Origin: Bartonella raoultii
GTDB lineage: Bacteria; Pseudomonadota; Alphaproteobacteria; Rhizobiales; Rhizobiaceae
Assembly: GCF_019659805.1 (NCBI RefSeq)
Contig: NZ_JAIFRO010000003.1
Coordinates: 110,124 to 174,123, forward strand
Direction of reading: 5' to 3'
DNA: 64,000 nt
The notes beneath the pieces were generated by a model. The model made no database searches and was not told where the DNA came from. It saw only the letters and a program-made list of their open reading frames with translations. Both the position numbers and the translations under genes were made by a program. Shown here piece by piece: positions 23,878 to 34,059 of this stretch; the stretch's first letter is position 1, and the number at the start of each line of letters is the position of its first letter.

Positions 23878-26211
23878 TTATTTTAAGTTTATTTGTTTTA
23901 TTGGTAACTTTTCTCTATTTGCAGCAAGAACAGCAAGAGCTGTCATATTAACAACGCCTCGTGAAGTAACAGAAGGTGTTAGTATATGTGCAGGACGTGA
24001 AGCACCGATCAAAATGGGACCGACATGAAGTGCATTTGTTAGGTTTTTAACGATATTAAGCGTAATATTCGCAGCATCAAGCGTAGGGAAGACAAGTAAA
24101 TTAGCTTCGCCTTTAAGACGGGAATCAGGAAAGACACGATCACGAAAAACTTTAGAAAGTGCAGCATCACCATGCATTTCACCATCAGCTTCTAAATTGG
24201 GATATAATTTAGCGAGGATTTCTGTTGCACGTCGCATTTTATGTGCACTTTCTGTATTTTTTGAGCCAAAATTTGAGTGCGATAACAATGCTGCTTTGGG
24301 TGTTATACCAAATGCTTCAATTTCTTGCGCTGCCAAAATCGTCATTTCTGCGATTTCTTCTGCAGAAGGATCTTCATTGACGTAAGTATCTGTTAGAAAA
24401 AGCGTACGATGTGATGAGATAAGCAAACTTACAGCAGAAAAATGGTGCGCATGGGGATCTAGTCCAATAACTTGTTCAATCAGTTCAAGATGGCGCTCAA
24501 AGCGTCCTTCTAAACCACAAATCATAGCATCAGCTTCTTCTCGCATGACAGCTAGGGCTGCAATGGCTGTTGTTGATGTTCTTACGATTGTTTTTGCGGC
24601 TTCTGGTGAAACCCCCCGTCTTCCTGTATAATGAAAAAATAAATTAACATAATCACGGAAACGCGGGTCATTTTCTGGATTGGTAAGCTCAAAATCCACA
24701 CCAGGACGAATCTTTAAACCAAAGCGTTTTAACCTTGCTTCTACAACATGTGGACGACCGATGAGAAGGGGAATTGCTGTTTGTTCTTCTAGAACAATTT
24801 GTGCTGCTCGAAGCACACGTTCATCTTCACCATTGGCATAAATTACGCGTTTACGTTTTGCTGTTTTTGCCGCTGCAAAAACGGGCTTCATTGTTAATCC
24901 AGAACGAAATACAAATCGATTGAGAGTATCATAATAAGATTCCATATCTTCAATTGGTCGAAGAGCTACACCCGTTGCCATTGCGGCTTTAGCAACGGCA
25001 GGAGCAATACGTAGTATTAAGCGTGGGTCAAAAGGAGAGGGGATGAGATAATCTGCTCCAAAACTGGGAGGAGCTTTTGAATAGGCGCGTGCTACAACAT
25101 CGGATGTTTCTTCACGGGCAAGAGCAGCAATGGCATGAACTGCCGCCATTTTCATTTCTTCATTGATTGCAGTTGCACCAACATCTAATGCACCACGAAA
25201 GATATAAGGAAAACAAAGCACATTATTGACTTGATTAGGGTAATCAGAGCGTCCTGTACAAATCATTGCATCTGGTCGTACAGAATGTGCTTCTTCTGGC
25301 ATAATTTCTGGTGTTGGATTAGCAAGTGCTAAAATTAATGGATTAGGAGCCATTTTTTTCAAATATTCAGATTTTAAAACTCCACCTGCTGAAACACCTA
25401 GAAAGATATCTGCATTATCAATAATCTCAGATAAAGTTCGTGCATCAGTTTTTTGTGCATAATGGATTTTCCAACGATCCATAAGTGTTTTGCGACCTTT
25501 ATAAACAACTCCTTCTATATCGCTAAGCCAAATATTTTTAATTTTTGCACCAAGACGGACTAAAAGGTTGATGCAAGCTAAAGCTGCAGCACCTGCACCT
25601 GAGACAACTATTTTTGCATTTTCTATTTTTTTTCCTGCAAGATTTAAGGCATTTAATACAGCAGCGGAAACAATAATAGCTGTCCCATGTTGGTCGTCGT
25701 GGAAAACTGGAATATTCATCTTAGAGCGAAGTTTTTCTTCGATTTCAAAACATTCAGGAGCTTTAATATCTTCAAGATTAATACCGCCAAATGTAGGTTC
25801 TAAGGCTGAGACTGCTTGGACCATTTCTTCAATATTGGATGCATCGATTTCAATATCAAAAACATCAATGTTGGCAAATTTTTTGAATAAAACAGCTTTT
25901 CCTTCCATAACTGGTTTTGAAGCAAGAGGACCAATATTCCCTAATCCAAGGACAGCAGTTCCATTTGATATAACAGCAACTAAATTGGAGCGGGAGGTAT
26001 ATCGAGCAGCAAGATTTGGATCTTTATTAATAGCAAGGCAGGGTGCAGCAACACCTGGAGAATAAGCAAGAGCTAAATCACGTTGATTATCAAGAGGTTT
26101 TGTTGATTGTATTTCTAATTTTCCAGGTTTTGGATGTTGATGATAAAAAAGTGCGGCGCTATCGAGCTCAGCTTTTTGTGAATTAAAAGTGCTATTTCGT
26201 TTTGTAGTCAT
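23878..26211 (-). CDS. maeB: NADP-dependent malic enzyme with phosphotransacetylase-like domain
   Basis: This 777-residue protein decarboxylates malate to pyruvate with NADP reduction. The N-terminal malic enzyme half (to about residue 430) has LALAYSPGVAAPC, NISNGTAVLGLGNIG-type and DDQHGTA motifs and the nucleotide fold GAGAAALAC. The C-terminal half (about 450-777) is a Pta-like domain, regulatory rather than catalytic in known MaeB proteins. ATG 26211 (MTTKRN) gives the usual family length. An in-frame start at 26304 would add 31 residues without family support. It is monocistronic. Confidence 0.92.
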   Translation of the reverse strand: MTTKRNSTFNSQKAELDSAALFYHQHPKPGKLEIQSTKPLDNQRDLALAYSPGVAAPCLAINKDPNLAARYTSRSNLVAVISNGTAVLGLGNIGPLASKPVMEGKAVLFKKFANIDVFDIEIDASNIEEMVQAVSALEPTFGGINLEDIKAPECFEIEEKLRSKMNIPVFHDDQHGTAIIVSAAVLNALNLAGKKIENAKIVVSGAGAAALACINLLVRLGAKIKNIWLSDIEGVVYKGRKTLMDRWKIHYAQKTDARTLSEIIDNADIFLGVSAGGVLKSEYLKKMAPNPLILALANPTPEIMPEEAHSVRPDAMICTGRSDYPNQVNNVLCFPYIFRGALDVGATAINEEMKMAAVHAIAALAREETSDVVARAYSKAPPSFGADYLIPSPFDPRLILRIAPAVAKAAMATGVALRPIEDMESYYDTLNRFVFRSGLTMKPVFAAAKTAKRKRVIYANGEDERVLRAAQIVLEEQTAIPLLIGRPHVVEARLKRFGLKIRPGVDFELTNPENDPRFRDYVNLFFHYTGRRGVSPEAAKTIVRTSTTAIAALAVMREEADAMICGLEGRFERHLELIEQVIGLDPHAHHFSAVSLLISSHRTLFLTDTYVNEDPSAEEIAEMTILAAQEIEAFGITPKAALLSHSNFGSKNTESAHKMRRATEILAKLYPNLEADGEMHGDAALSKVFRDRVFPDSRLKGEANLLVFPTLDAANITLNIVKNLTNALHVGPILIGASRPAHILTPSVTSRGVVNMTALAVLAANREKLPIKQINLK

Positions 26212-27020
26212 GTTTCTGATATCCAGGTTAATATAGGTTTGTATGGTGCTCCATCTACGAATAAGGCCTTGTCTAGTGATAGATCCTAATTTCTCTGAAT
26301 ACAAAAATGCATGAGTATAAGCAAATTTTTTGGATCATAAGATCAGTCTGATATGTTTTTCTGTATGCGCTTGTTAATAATTTTATTAGCATCAGCACGA
26401 TTATTTTTCTCTTTAACAAAATTCGCAGAAATTGATCTATTTAAAAAAACAAATAAAGATACTACACTACCAAGCCACTATTTTTTTTGCAATGCTTACA
26501 AGATAGAAAAAAACACAAGAAATTTACTTTAACTGCTATAACAATTTGATTTATATATACCTTTATAAAAAGGAGGAGAAAATGCTAAACTAATATTTTT
26601 AAGCTTTAAATTTTTCATATTCTTAAAAAAAGACTTCAAACCGAATAATAGAAGTTACATTATTTATCGTTGAAGGGGTATAAAAATTATGATCAGTATT
26701 ATATTTCATTATTCTATAATATACTAAGTAAATAGAATTTAGTGTTGATGAATATGAAGCATTTGGAATGTAAGAAAATAATATGTATTTTAATAAATAA
26801 GATTTAGAATGAAAGTTTAGCTTTTTATAGAGTTTGTATATAAGAAATAAAGTTATGAAAAGTTTATATAAAAAGAGAAAAGCGTAATGCTTATCTCTTT
26901 AAAATGCTGTGTTATTTTGTGATTAATTCTGTTTTTTTATAAGCATAATATTTCTTTAAATACGATAGAAAACGAAATACCAAGCCTCTCTTTCTCTTCC
27001 TTCAGTTTTATCAACAGAAT
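26212..27020. other. 0.8-kb AT-rich intergenic region
   Basis: This long, very AT-rich stretch lies upstream of maeB. I find no open frame with coding character, no tRNA and no repeat. It may be a decayed gene or simply spacer, as is frequent in reduced Bartonella genomes. Confidence 0.6.
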
Positions 27021-27060
27021 TGAAAAAACGAAAAGTAGAAAAAGTTATTTTCTACTTTTC
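27021..27060 (-). terminator. Terminator of the giant coiled-coil gene
   Basis: Bases 27030-27042 and 27048-27060 form a perfect 13-bp stem (GAAAAGTAGAAAA with its complement) around a 5-base loop. Read on the reverse strand it is followed by GTTTTTTC, and it starts 6 bases after the stop codon. Confidence 0.85.
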
Positions 27061-27066
27061 AATTAT

Positions 27067-30000
27067 TTATTGGATACGGCCACTTGCATGAGCAAGCATT
27101 GTATAGACTTTTCCAGTATCTGATGTCAGATACTTTCGCACTGAATTTGAAGAGCTAGAACTGCGTGAGACATCACGTAAAAGTTTTTCAAAATCAGCAA
27201 TATATTGATTAACAGAACGTTTAAAACCGACATCGTTTATGTATTTTTTCTTAACCATTTCAAATATATTTTGTCCATTTAAAGTATAAAGACGTTCTGT
27301 CACGATGTTTTTTTGTCCACGTTGATAATGATCCCATAACTCAACAACGGCATCATGATTAATAGCGCGTACTATACCTGCTGCTAACGAATTAAGAGAT
27401 ACACTCATAGTACGTGGTTTTGTTTTTGTGGATGTAAAGGTCGTATTGCTAGGAATCTCATCATATAAAGTTTCTTCACGTGATGCTCTTTCTAAGAGGT
27501 TAGAGACCCATTTATTGGTCCTTTTTTTGCTTTTATCTTGTTGTAAAATAGGCTTAGGTGGTACTATCTTCTTTATGATGTCAGGTGAAACACTTTCATC
27601 TTTTTTTAAGGTTGATGATGTAAGAGTTGCCGACTTTAAATATTCTTTTACATTCTTTTGATCACTTTTTTGTATGACATTTACCAAGTCGTTTAATGCG
27701 GTAATTTGTTCATTTAGAGCAGCGCGGATTGTTTGCGTTGTTTCCTTTGTTTTTTCTGGAAGTTTTTGAACATTTTCATCAATATCGTGATGTATTTTTG
27801 AAAGCTCTAACCGAACTTCATCCGCTGAGCGACGTATATTTTCTGCTGCTCCTGAAAAACGTGTTGAGGCTTCATTAATAAGCTGATTAAGCGATTGTTG
27901 GAGTGCCTGTGTAGAATGATGCGCATTTTTATTACTGCGCTCAAGAGCTAAACAAAGAACATCTTCATAATGCTCAATGAGTTTATTAATTTCATTAGAT
28001 TTTGAAATGAGTGCATTGCTTAATGTAGAAAGTGTATCGTGTTTTTCTTCAAGCGTTGTATTTAATGAGTTTTGAGATTGTTCAAGAACATGAATAGTTT
28101 CAGAAAGTGTTTTGGCATGTTGACCAAAACTGCTTGTTATATGACTAATTTGCTCAAAAGTGTTTTGTGAGAGTCCTTGTAAAACTTCTACATTATTATT
28201 TAGCACTTGATTTGATGCTGATAAATTCTCTGTTACTTGATGTGTGTTGCGGAGAAAATTATTTGCAGTTTCATTAAATTGACCATCAATATTTTGAACT
28301 GCTGATAATAAAACATTACTATTTTCATGGAAGCTATAAATTGACTGATCTAATTGCTTCAAGATGGATGAAACTTTACTAACAAGATCTTCCTTCATAG
28401 CAGTAACGGTTTGAAGTGTTTCGGAGTTTGTTTGTGTCAAGCTATTCATTAAAGTTTCACTATGCGCATAAATTCTTTGTTCAGCGTCTTGTGTTGAGAG
28501 AGAGAGCTGCTCACTGATATGTTGTGTTAAATAACCAATTGATTCAGTTGTGCTTTGTGCTGCTTGATTTAAATGACCTGTCAACTCTGTGATTTTTTCA
28601 ACATGTTCTGAAATTTGCGTAGCTGTTTGGTTTGTTGCATCTTCCAAACGACTACTTACATCAGAAAGCTGATATCCAAGATTATTTTGAAGATTCTGCA
28701 TAGAATGGTGAAGAACATTACAACGTTCATTAAGAACTTGTTCAATGGCAGTTGTTGAAGTCTGAATTGTTTCATTTAACAATGCCCGAACATTATGACT
28801 GGCTGTTGTGAAGGCTTCAACAGTATGAGACGTTTGCTCAGAAAGAACAGAAAGAACTTGTTCACTCGTATCATAAACGGTTTGTTTAACGTTTGATACA
28901 ATACGATTTCCAGACTCTGAAAGAATATTTTCTGCTTTCTCTGCAACATCTGTGACAGATAAAAGTATCTCTTCCCCTCTGGATGAAAGAATATCAGAGA
29001 CTTTTATAATTTTATCTGTGACCGTATTAACGGAATCTTCTAATGTAAGACGCATATTATCAACGCTTGTTTCCAGCGCTTGTTGAATGATCTGATTTTG
29101 TTCACTATTAAGAAGAATAGATGTTTTTAATGTGTTAGAGCGCTCTTCAAAAGCAGATGTTTGCATTTCAAGGGTCTCACATACCTGACCAAGTTTCTCG
29201 GATAATGTTTCTTCTAATGTGCTGGCACGATCAAAAATCTTATGTGCACGAACTTCCAGATTTTCATCAAATGATTCTATACGTGTTTCAAGAGCTTCAA
29301 AGAATGTACCGCTAGATTGAGAAAGCGTATTTTTAAGAATTTCAGCATGATTTTCGAGATTTTTTATATGTCCTTGAACAGTTTCAGTAATATTTTTGTT
29401 ATTAGCAACAATTGCATTTTCAACCAAATCTATCTGTTGTTTTAAAGCAACATCAACACGTATATCACTTTTAGCGATAAGGTTATGGATCGTTTCCATC
29501 CGTTGTTCGAGTGTGCGTGCTTGATCGGCAAGAACTTCATTAAGAGAAAAACTATTAATAGCTAAAGAATCACGTAAAGCATCAGCACGTATATCAATAT
29601 TTCTTGCTTGTGCTTCTAAAGCATCTTTTGTTGTATTGCAGCTTTGTGAAATGACTTCTTGCAGCTTTTCTGTGCATTGCACTATATTTTCAACATGATT
29701 TTCAGCATGCTGATCAACGATCCGAACATTATTTATTAAAGCTTGTTCAATATTAGAAGTATTTTGGGCTAAGACATCAATCTGACTTTTTAACGTATTA
29801 GCAATTTTATTTTTTTCATTATCGAGCATGTCTGCCATGAGAACTCTTTGATCAGAAAGTTGTAATTTTAAGTCCTGTGAACGTTCTTGTACGATATCTA
29901 AAATTGCACTATCAACATGTTGTATTTTTTCTCTCAGGCTTTCTTTACTCTTATCGATTGCAGAAAGAATAGTTTCATGTCCGTTTGTAAATGCGTTGGT

Positions 30001-31617
30001 GATATCAGTTGTTCTTTCTTGAAGATTTGCATTAATTTTTAAGACATGAGACTCTAAAAAGTTACCAAGCTTTTCAACATTATCTTCTAAGATCTGACCG
30101 CGTGCTATGAAGGATTCGATGATAGAATCACTATGCTCTTTAAGAGAAAAATCAACGGTTGTTAAGCGCTTTTCAAAGGCTTCAATAGCTTTTGAAGTTA
30201 CATTATCAAATGTAGAAGAAAGTTTGTGCGCATGCTCATCCAGAAGTATAATTTTTTCATCAAAATTTCGTAGAGATTGGTTATTGCGATCAATAATAGC
30301 TTTATCCAAATTTTGAAATTTTTTGTCAACACTATGCAAAGTTTGATCTGTTGCTTCTTGTATATGTGTAGCAATTTTAGCAATATGCATTTCAGCTTTT
30401 GCTGCTGTTTCATTAAAGGTTTTATTTATTTGTTTTTCATTATTGTCAAAACGCTGCGAAAAATCATCAAAGTTTTTTCCTAATTTATGGAAAAACTCTG
30501 TGTTTTTTTGCTGAATTTGTGTTGTTGTCTCGTTAAATTTCTCAACAAGCTTGTTTTTTACACCGTCTCCTGCATAGGAAAGTTTGGTAACAAGATCTTC
30601 TCCCTGTTTTTGCAAAGTCTGAGAAAGCGTCTGGGCAAGTTTTTCAACATTAGTCACAATTTTAGAAGTAACCAAGCCAAATTCATTACTTAATTGCTCT
30701 TGCGTTCCTTTAATTGTTGATTGTACGCGATCTGCGTGATTTAAAATAGCTATGCGTTCATTACTTAATTCTTTAATTAATGTATGAATACGCGATTCAT
30801 TTTCAGCATAAGCTTGTTCTAGATTATGAACTTCACCTTGTATAATAGCTTCAAGCTCAACAGCACGTCCAAGGGTTCTCTCTATGCCCTCATTCATTGC
30901 TGCAACTTCATCACGAATGGTTTGTCCTATAGCGATTGCTTGTTTTTCAGAGATATGTTGTGGTTCACTAAGGCGCTGTGCTGCGTTTGTCATAAGGATA
31001 GCAACATTATGTAATTCACTCGAGCGCTTTGTTAATTGCGCAAAGCCCCAAGACATAAGAATAGGGACTGCTGTTCCTGCTGCTACAGCTATTCCCATTG
31101 GTGAGGTAAAAAAAGTAGCGATATTTGATAAGGAACTCAATCCAGCAGGTGCTAGTTTATGCGCAATAAAAGCACCTCCTGCTACCCATAAAGCACTAAG
31201 TGCTGTGGTGCACCAATAGATTCGAGAGAGAGAATTTTGCTTTAAGAGTTCAAAATTAAAAGGCGTTGTTATATCATCATTAGCAGGAAGAAGTTCCTTA
31301 GATAACAATGTATTATGGACTGTCCCTCCTGAAAGTTCAGGAGTAGGTTTGGGAGCAAAAAGCTGCTCAACAACCGATTCATCAATAACAGCGTTATCAT
31401 GAATATTAGAAGTAAGGTTTGAAGTATTATTTGCAGCAAAGATTTCTTCTTCTGCTAATGCAATTTTTTGAATCAAATCATCTACATTAACAACATTTTC
31501 AGAACTCCCAGATGAGCTTGTGTCAATTGTAGTGTTATCAAAATCAAAATTCATTGCTTTTGTGAGAGCTTCTTCAACTTCGACTTCAAATGCTTGTAAT
31601 TTGGTTCTGCGTGCCAT
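27067..31617 (-). CDS. Giant membrane-anchored coiled-coil protein (rhizobial 'kinesin-like')
   Basis: This 1,516-residue protein has an acidic cytoplasmic N-terminus (1-130), two probable membrane helices (about 134-153, YWCTTALSALWVAGGAFIA, and 172-193, SPMGIAVAAGTAVPILMSW), a coiled coil of over 1,100 residues of irregular heptads, and a compact C-terminal domain (about 1390-1516: LAAGIVRAINHD, ERLYTLNGQNIFE, YLTSDTGKVYTMLAHASGR). The C-terminal motif recurs in large alphaproteobacterial proteins of unknown function labelled kinesin-like or apolipoprotein-like. It may be a polar or structural scaffold, which is inference. Single-gene transcript with its own terminator. Confidence 0.7.
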   Translation of the reverse strand: MARRTKLQAFEVEVEEALTKAMNFDFDNTTIDTSSSGSSENVVNVDDLIQKIALAEEEIFAANNTSNLTSNIHDNAVIDESVVEQLFAPKPTPELSGGTVHNTLLSKELLPANDDITTPFNFELLKQNSLSRIYWCTTALSALWVAGGAFIAHKLAPAGLSSLSNIATFFTSPMGIAVAAGTAVPILMSWGFAQLTKRSSELHNVAILMTNAAQRLSEPQHISEKQAIAIGQTIRDEVAAMNEGIERTLGRAVELEAIIQGEVHNLEQAYAENESRIHTLIKELSNERIAILNHADRVQSTIKGTQEQLSNEFGLVTSKIVTNVEKLAQTLSQTLQKQGEDLVTKLSYAGDGVKNKLVEKFNETTTQIQQKNTEFFHKLGKNFDDFSQRFDNNEKQINKTFNETAAKAEMHIAKIATHIQEATDQTLHSVDKKFQNLDKAIIDRNNQSLRNFDEKIILLDEHAHKLSSTFDNVTSKAIEAFEKRLTTVDFSLKEHSDSIIESFIARGQILEDNVEKLGNFLESHVLKINANLQERTTDITNAFTNGHETILSAIDKSKESLREKIQHVDSAILDIVQERSQDLKLQLSDQRVLMADMLDNEKNKIANTLKSQIDVLAQNTSNIEQALINNVRIVDQHAENHVENIVQCTEKLQEVISQSCNTTKDALEAQARNIDIRADALRDSLAINSFSLNEVLADQARTLEQRMETIHNLIAKSDIRVDVALKQQIDLVENAIVANNKNITETVQGHIKNLENHAEILKNTLSQSSGTFFEALETRIESFDENLEVRAHKIFDRASTLEETLSEKLGQVCETLEMQTSAFEERSNTLKTSILLNSEQNQIIQQALETSVDNMRLTLEDSVNTVTDKIIKVSDILSSRGEEILLSVTDVAEKAENILSESGNRIVSNVKQTVYDTSEQVLSVLSEQTSHTVEAFTTASHNVRALLNETIQTSTTAIEQVLNERCNVLHHSMQNLQNNLGYQLSDVSSRLEDATNQTATQISEHVEKITELTGHLNQAAQSTTESIGYLTQHISEQLSLSTQDAEQRIYAHSETLMNSLTQTNSETLQTVTAMKEDLVSKVSSILKQLDQSIYSFHENSNVLLSAVQNIDGQFNETANNFLRNTHQVTENLSASNQVLNNNVEVLQGLSQNTFEQISHITSSFGQHAKTLSETIHVLEQSQNSLNTTLEEKHDTLSTLSNALISKSNEINKLIEHYEDVLCLALERSNKNAHHSTQALQQSLNQLINEASTRFSGAAENIRRSADEVRLELSKIHHDIDENVQKLPEKTKETTQTIRAALNEQITALNDLVNVIQKSDQKNVKEYLKSATLTSSTLKKDESVSPDIIKKIVPPKPILQQDKSKKRTNKWVSNLLERASREETLYDEIPSNTTFTSTKTKPRTMSVSLNSLAAGIVRAINHDAVVELWDHYQRGQKNIVTERLYTLNGQNIFEMVKKKYINDVGFKRSVNQYIADFEKLLRDVSRSSSSSNSVRKYLTSDTGKVYTMLAHASGRIQ

Positions 31618-32279
31618 ACTCGCCTCGTACTCTTACAGACAGAAAAGGGATACGTCCTCCTCCTGATATTTGGGTATACTAGCTGTTAATTATTTAGAAA
31701 GGAATATGCTCTGCAAAAAATTTTAAAAACTTATCAAGATAAAGTTAACGTGGCTTTTTCTCTTTGTTTCAAAATATTATAAAATATAATAAAAACAAAG
31801 TCGTATTTGACTGTCATCAGAATAAAAATTTTGTTTATAGTTTTTAAAAATCTTGTTTGTAAGAAAAATTATGAATCTCGTTTAGTGCATTAAAAACAAT
31901 TTAATGAAGTTACATACCCTGTTTTAAAAGATTTGCAGTGTATAGATATATTATTACACATGTTTCTCTTACCTTTGATAATACTAAAAATTATGCTTAT
32001 TCTTTTTGATATTCATGAAAAAGTATCTATTATGTCCTTTAATAAAAAGCATATAGCTTGTAATAGATTATAAGATACATATGTAATTAATAATATTTAT
32101 AAAAAATCAATATAAAGAATTTTTATGGGGAGATGATGCATATTTTTTAAAAACCATATTTTCAATATTAAGTTATCTTTTACTAAATTTTAGAAGTTCC
32201 TACGTTGACAATTTAATATTTTTCAGTCGATATGCGTGCACGAATATTTTATGCAATTCGAGATGAAGGTGTAAGAATA
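31618..32279. other. 0.66-kb divergent intergenic region upstream of hfq
   Basis: This AT-rich region lies between the divergently transcribed giant coiled-coil gene and hfq, so both promoters must lie here. I see no further genes or convincing conserved structures. Confidence 0.6.
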
Positions 32280-32519
32280 ATGGCAGAACGATCACAGCAC
32301 CTACAAGATGTATTTTTAAATACGGTGCGTAAGCAAAAAATTTCTCTTACAATTTTTCTTGTAAATGGCGTTAAACTGACGGGTATTGTAACTTCATTTG
32401 ATAATTTTTGTGTCCTTTTGCGTCGTGATGGACATGCACAATTGGTTTATAAGCATGCTATTTCTACTATTATGCCCGGACAACCTGTACAAATGTTTGA
32501 AGGTGAAAATTCTGAATAA
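32280..32519 (+). CDS. hfq: RNA chaperone Hfq
   Basis: This 79-residue Sm-like hexameric protein anneals small RNAs to mRNAs. Sm1 ([39 protein letters not shown]) and Sm2 ([10 protein letters not shown]) are intact, including the KH motif of the proximal uridine pocket. ATG 32280 gives the standard N-terminus [10 protein letters not shown], with GAAGG 10 bases upstream. The 16-residue extension from 32232 is unlikely. It lies directly upstream of hflX, the conserved order. Confidence 0.93.
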   Translation: MAERSQHLQDVFLNTVRKQKISLTIFLVNGVKLTGIVTSFDNFCVLLRRDGHAQLVYKHAISTIMPGQPVQMFEGENSE

Positions 32520-32572
32520 GCAAGCCACTTTACGATAGACCTCTTATTCCATTTAAAAGTGCTTAGATTGCT

Positions 32573-33919
32573 ATGGTATATGAAAATGAGAAAGTGAGGG
32601 GGTTTTTTTCGCAGGTTGAAAAACAGGTGCGTGCGCTTGTTTTGGTGCCTATTTGTCAAGAAAACAAAAATGAAACGATAACTTCAAGCGGATGTTCAGT
32701 ATCTTCTCGAGTTCAAGAGGCGTTGGGCCTAGCGCGTGCTATTAGGTTGAATGTTGTTCACTATGAGACAATTCATATTGTGGTACCTCGTCCTGCAACT
32801 TTATTTGGAAAGGGTAAAGTAGAGACATTTGTTCATTTTATAAATGAATATCACATTGAGCTTGTAATCATAGATCATTTTTTAACACCGGTACAGCAGC
32901 GTAACTTAGAAAAGCTATGGAATTGTAAAGTAATTGATAGGACAGCTTTGATTCTTGAAATTTTTGGAGATCGTGCACGGACGAAAGAAGGGGTTTTGCA
33001 AGTTGAGTTAGCGCATTTATCTTATCAAAAAAGTAGGCTTGTGCGTAGCTGGACACATCTAGAAAGGCAACGTGGTGGCCGCGGTTTTTTAGGTGGTCCT
33101 GGTGAAACTCAGATTGAAGCAGATAGGCGTCTTTTACAAGAAAAAATTACCCGTATTCGCCGTGAATTAGAAACAGTAATGAAAACACGTGCTCTTCATA
33201 GAGCTAAAAGAAAAAAAACATCCTATCCTGTTGTTGCTTTAGTAGGATATACTAATACCGGAAAATCAACTCTTTTTAACCATTTAAGCGGTGCGGATGT
33301 CATAGCAAAGGATATGTTGTTTGCAACACTTGATCCAACTTTGCGCAAAGTTACCCTTCCTCATGGGCAAACGATTCTTTTGTCGGATACTGTGGGATTT
33401 ATTTCTCACTTACCAACAAATTTGATTGCTGCATTTAAAGCAACTCTTGAAGAAGTTGTTGAAGCTGATCTGATTCTTCATGTAAGAGATATGTCAGATT
33501 CTAATCATCGTGCACACGCGCAAGATGTTTTAAAAGTGCTTTCAAGTCTTTCTATCGATATTGACGATACAGAGCATATTATAGAAGTTTGGAATAAAAT
33601 TGATTTATTGGATAAGCATGCATTGAATGTTTTAAAAACAAGCGCAAAAACACAGTTAAATCCTGCTGTAATGGTATCAGCTCTCATGAATGATGGTCTT
33701 GATCAGTTACTAAGAGTTATTGAAAAGCGAATTTTTGGAGAAATGCAGCGCATTGAATGTCTTTTAAAACCTCATGAAATGGCGCTTATTGATTGGTTTT
33801 ATGACAATGCGGGTGAAGTGGTGCAAGAAGGTCTTGATGATGGTTCTATCACTATTAAAGCAGTTCTCACTTCTGAAGCAAAAAAACGTCTTGATCATAT
33901 TAAACAAAATATGAATTAA
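32573..33919 (+). CDS. hflX: Ribosome-associated GTPase HflX
   Basis: This 448-residue GTPase binds the 50S subunit and rescues or splits stalled ribosomes under stress. The N-terminal HflX domain (VVPRPATLFGKGKVE, GPGETQIEADRRLL) precedes the G domain from about residue 220: G1 GYTNTGKST, G2/switch I FATLDPT, G3 DTVGF, G4 NKID and G5 SALMNDG. It follows hfq by 53 bases and is probably co-transcribed with it. Confidence 0.93.
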   Translation: MVYENEKVRGFFSQVEKQVRALVLVPICQENKNETITSSGCSVSSRVQEALGLARAIRLNVVHYETIHIVVPRPATLFGKGKVETFVHFINEYHIELVIIDHFLTPVQQRNLEKLWNCKVIDRTALILEIFGDRARTKEGVLQVELAHLSYQKSRLVRSWTHLERQRGGRGFLGGPGETQIEADRRLLQEKITRIRRELETVMKTRALHRAKRKKTSYPVVALVGYTNTGKSTLFNHLSGADVIAKDMLFATLDPTLRKVTLPHGQTILLSDTVGFISHLPTNLIAAFKATLEEVVEADLILHVRDMSDSNHRAHAQDVLKVLSSLSIDIDDTEHIIEVWNKIDLLDKHALNVLKTSAKTQLNPAVMVSALMNDGLDQLLRVIEKRIFGEMQRIECLLKPHEMALIDWFYDNAGEVVQEGLDDGSITIKAVLTSEAKKRLDHIKQNMN

Positions 33920-34059
33920 AGTTTTTTTGATCTATTGTTTAGTTTTTATACTTAAATTTTACGTTTTTCTTCTCTCAAAATAATATACTTAAAGTTAAGA
34001 GGATAGTTACTACTTTCTCTTAATAAAAAAGATAAAGTATTTTTCTGGTTGAAATAAAG

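Noticed and set aside
30826..31219. Forward-strand frames inside the giant coiled-coil gene
   Set aside because: They are antisense shadows of a gene with consistent protein features over its whole length.
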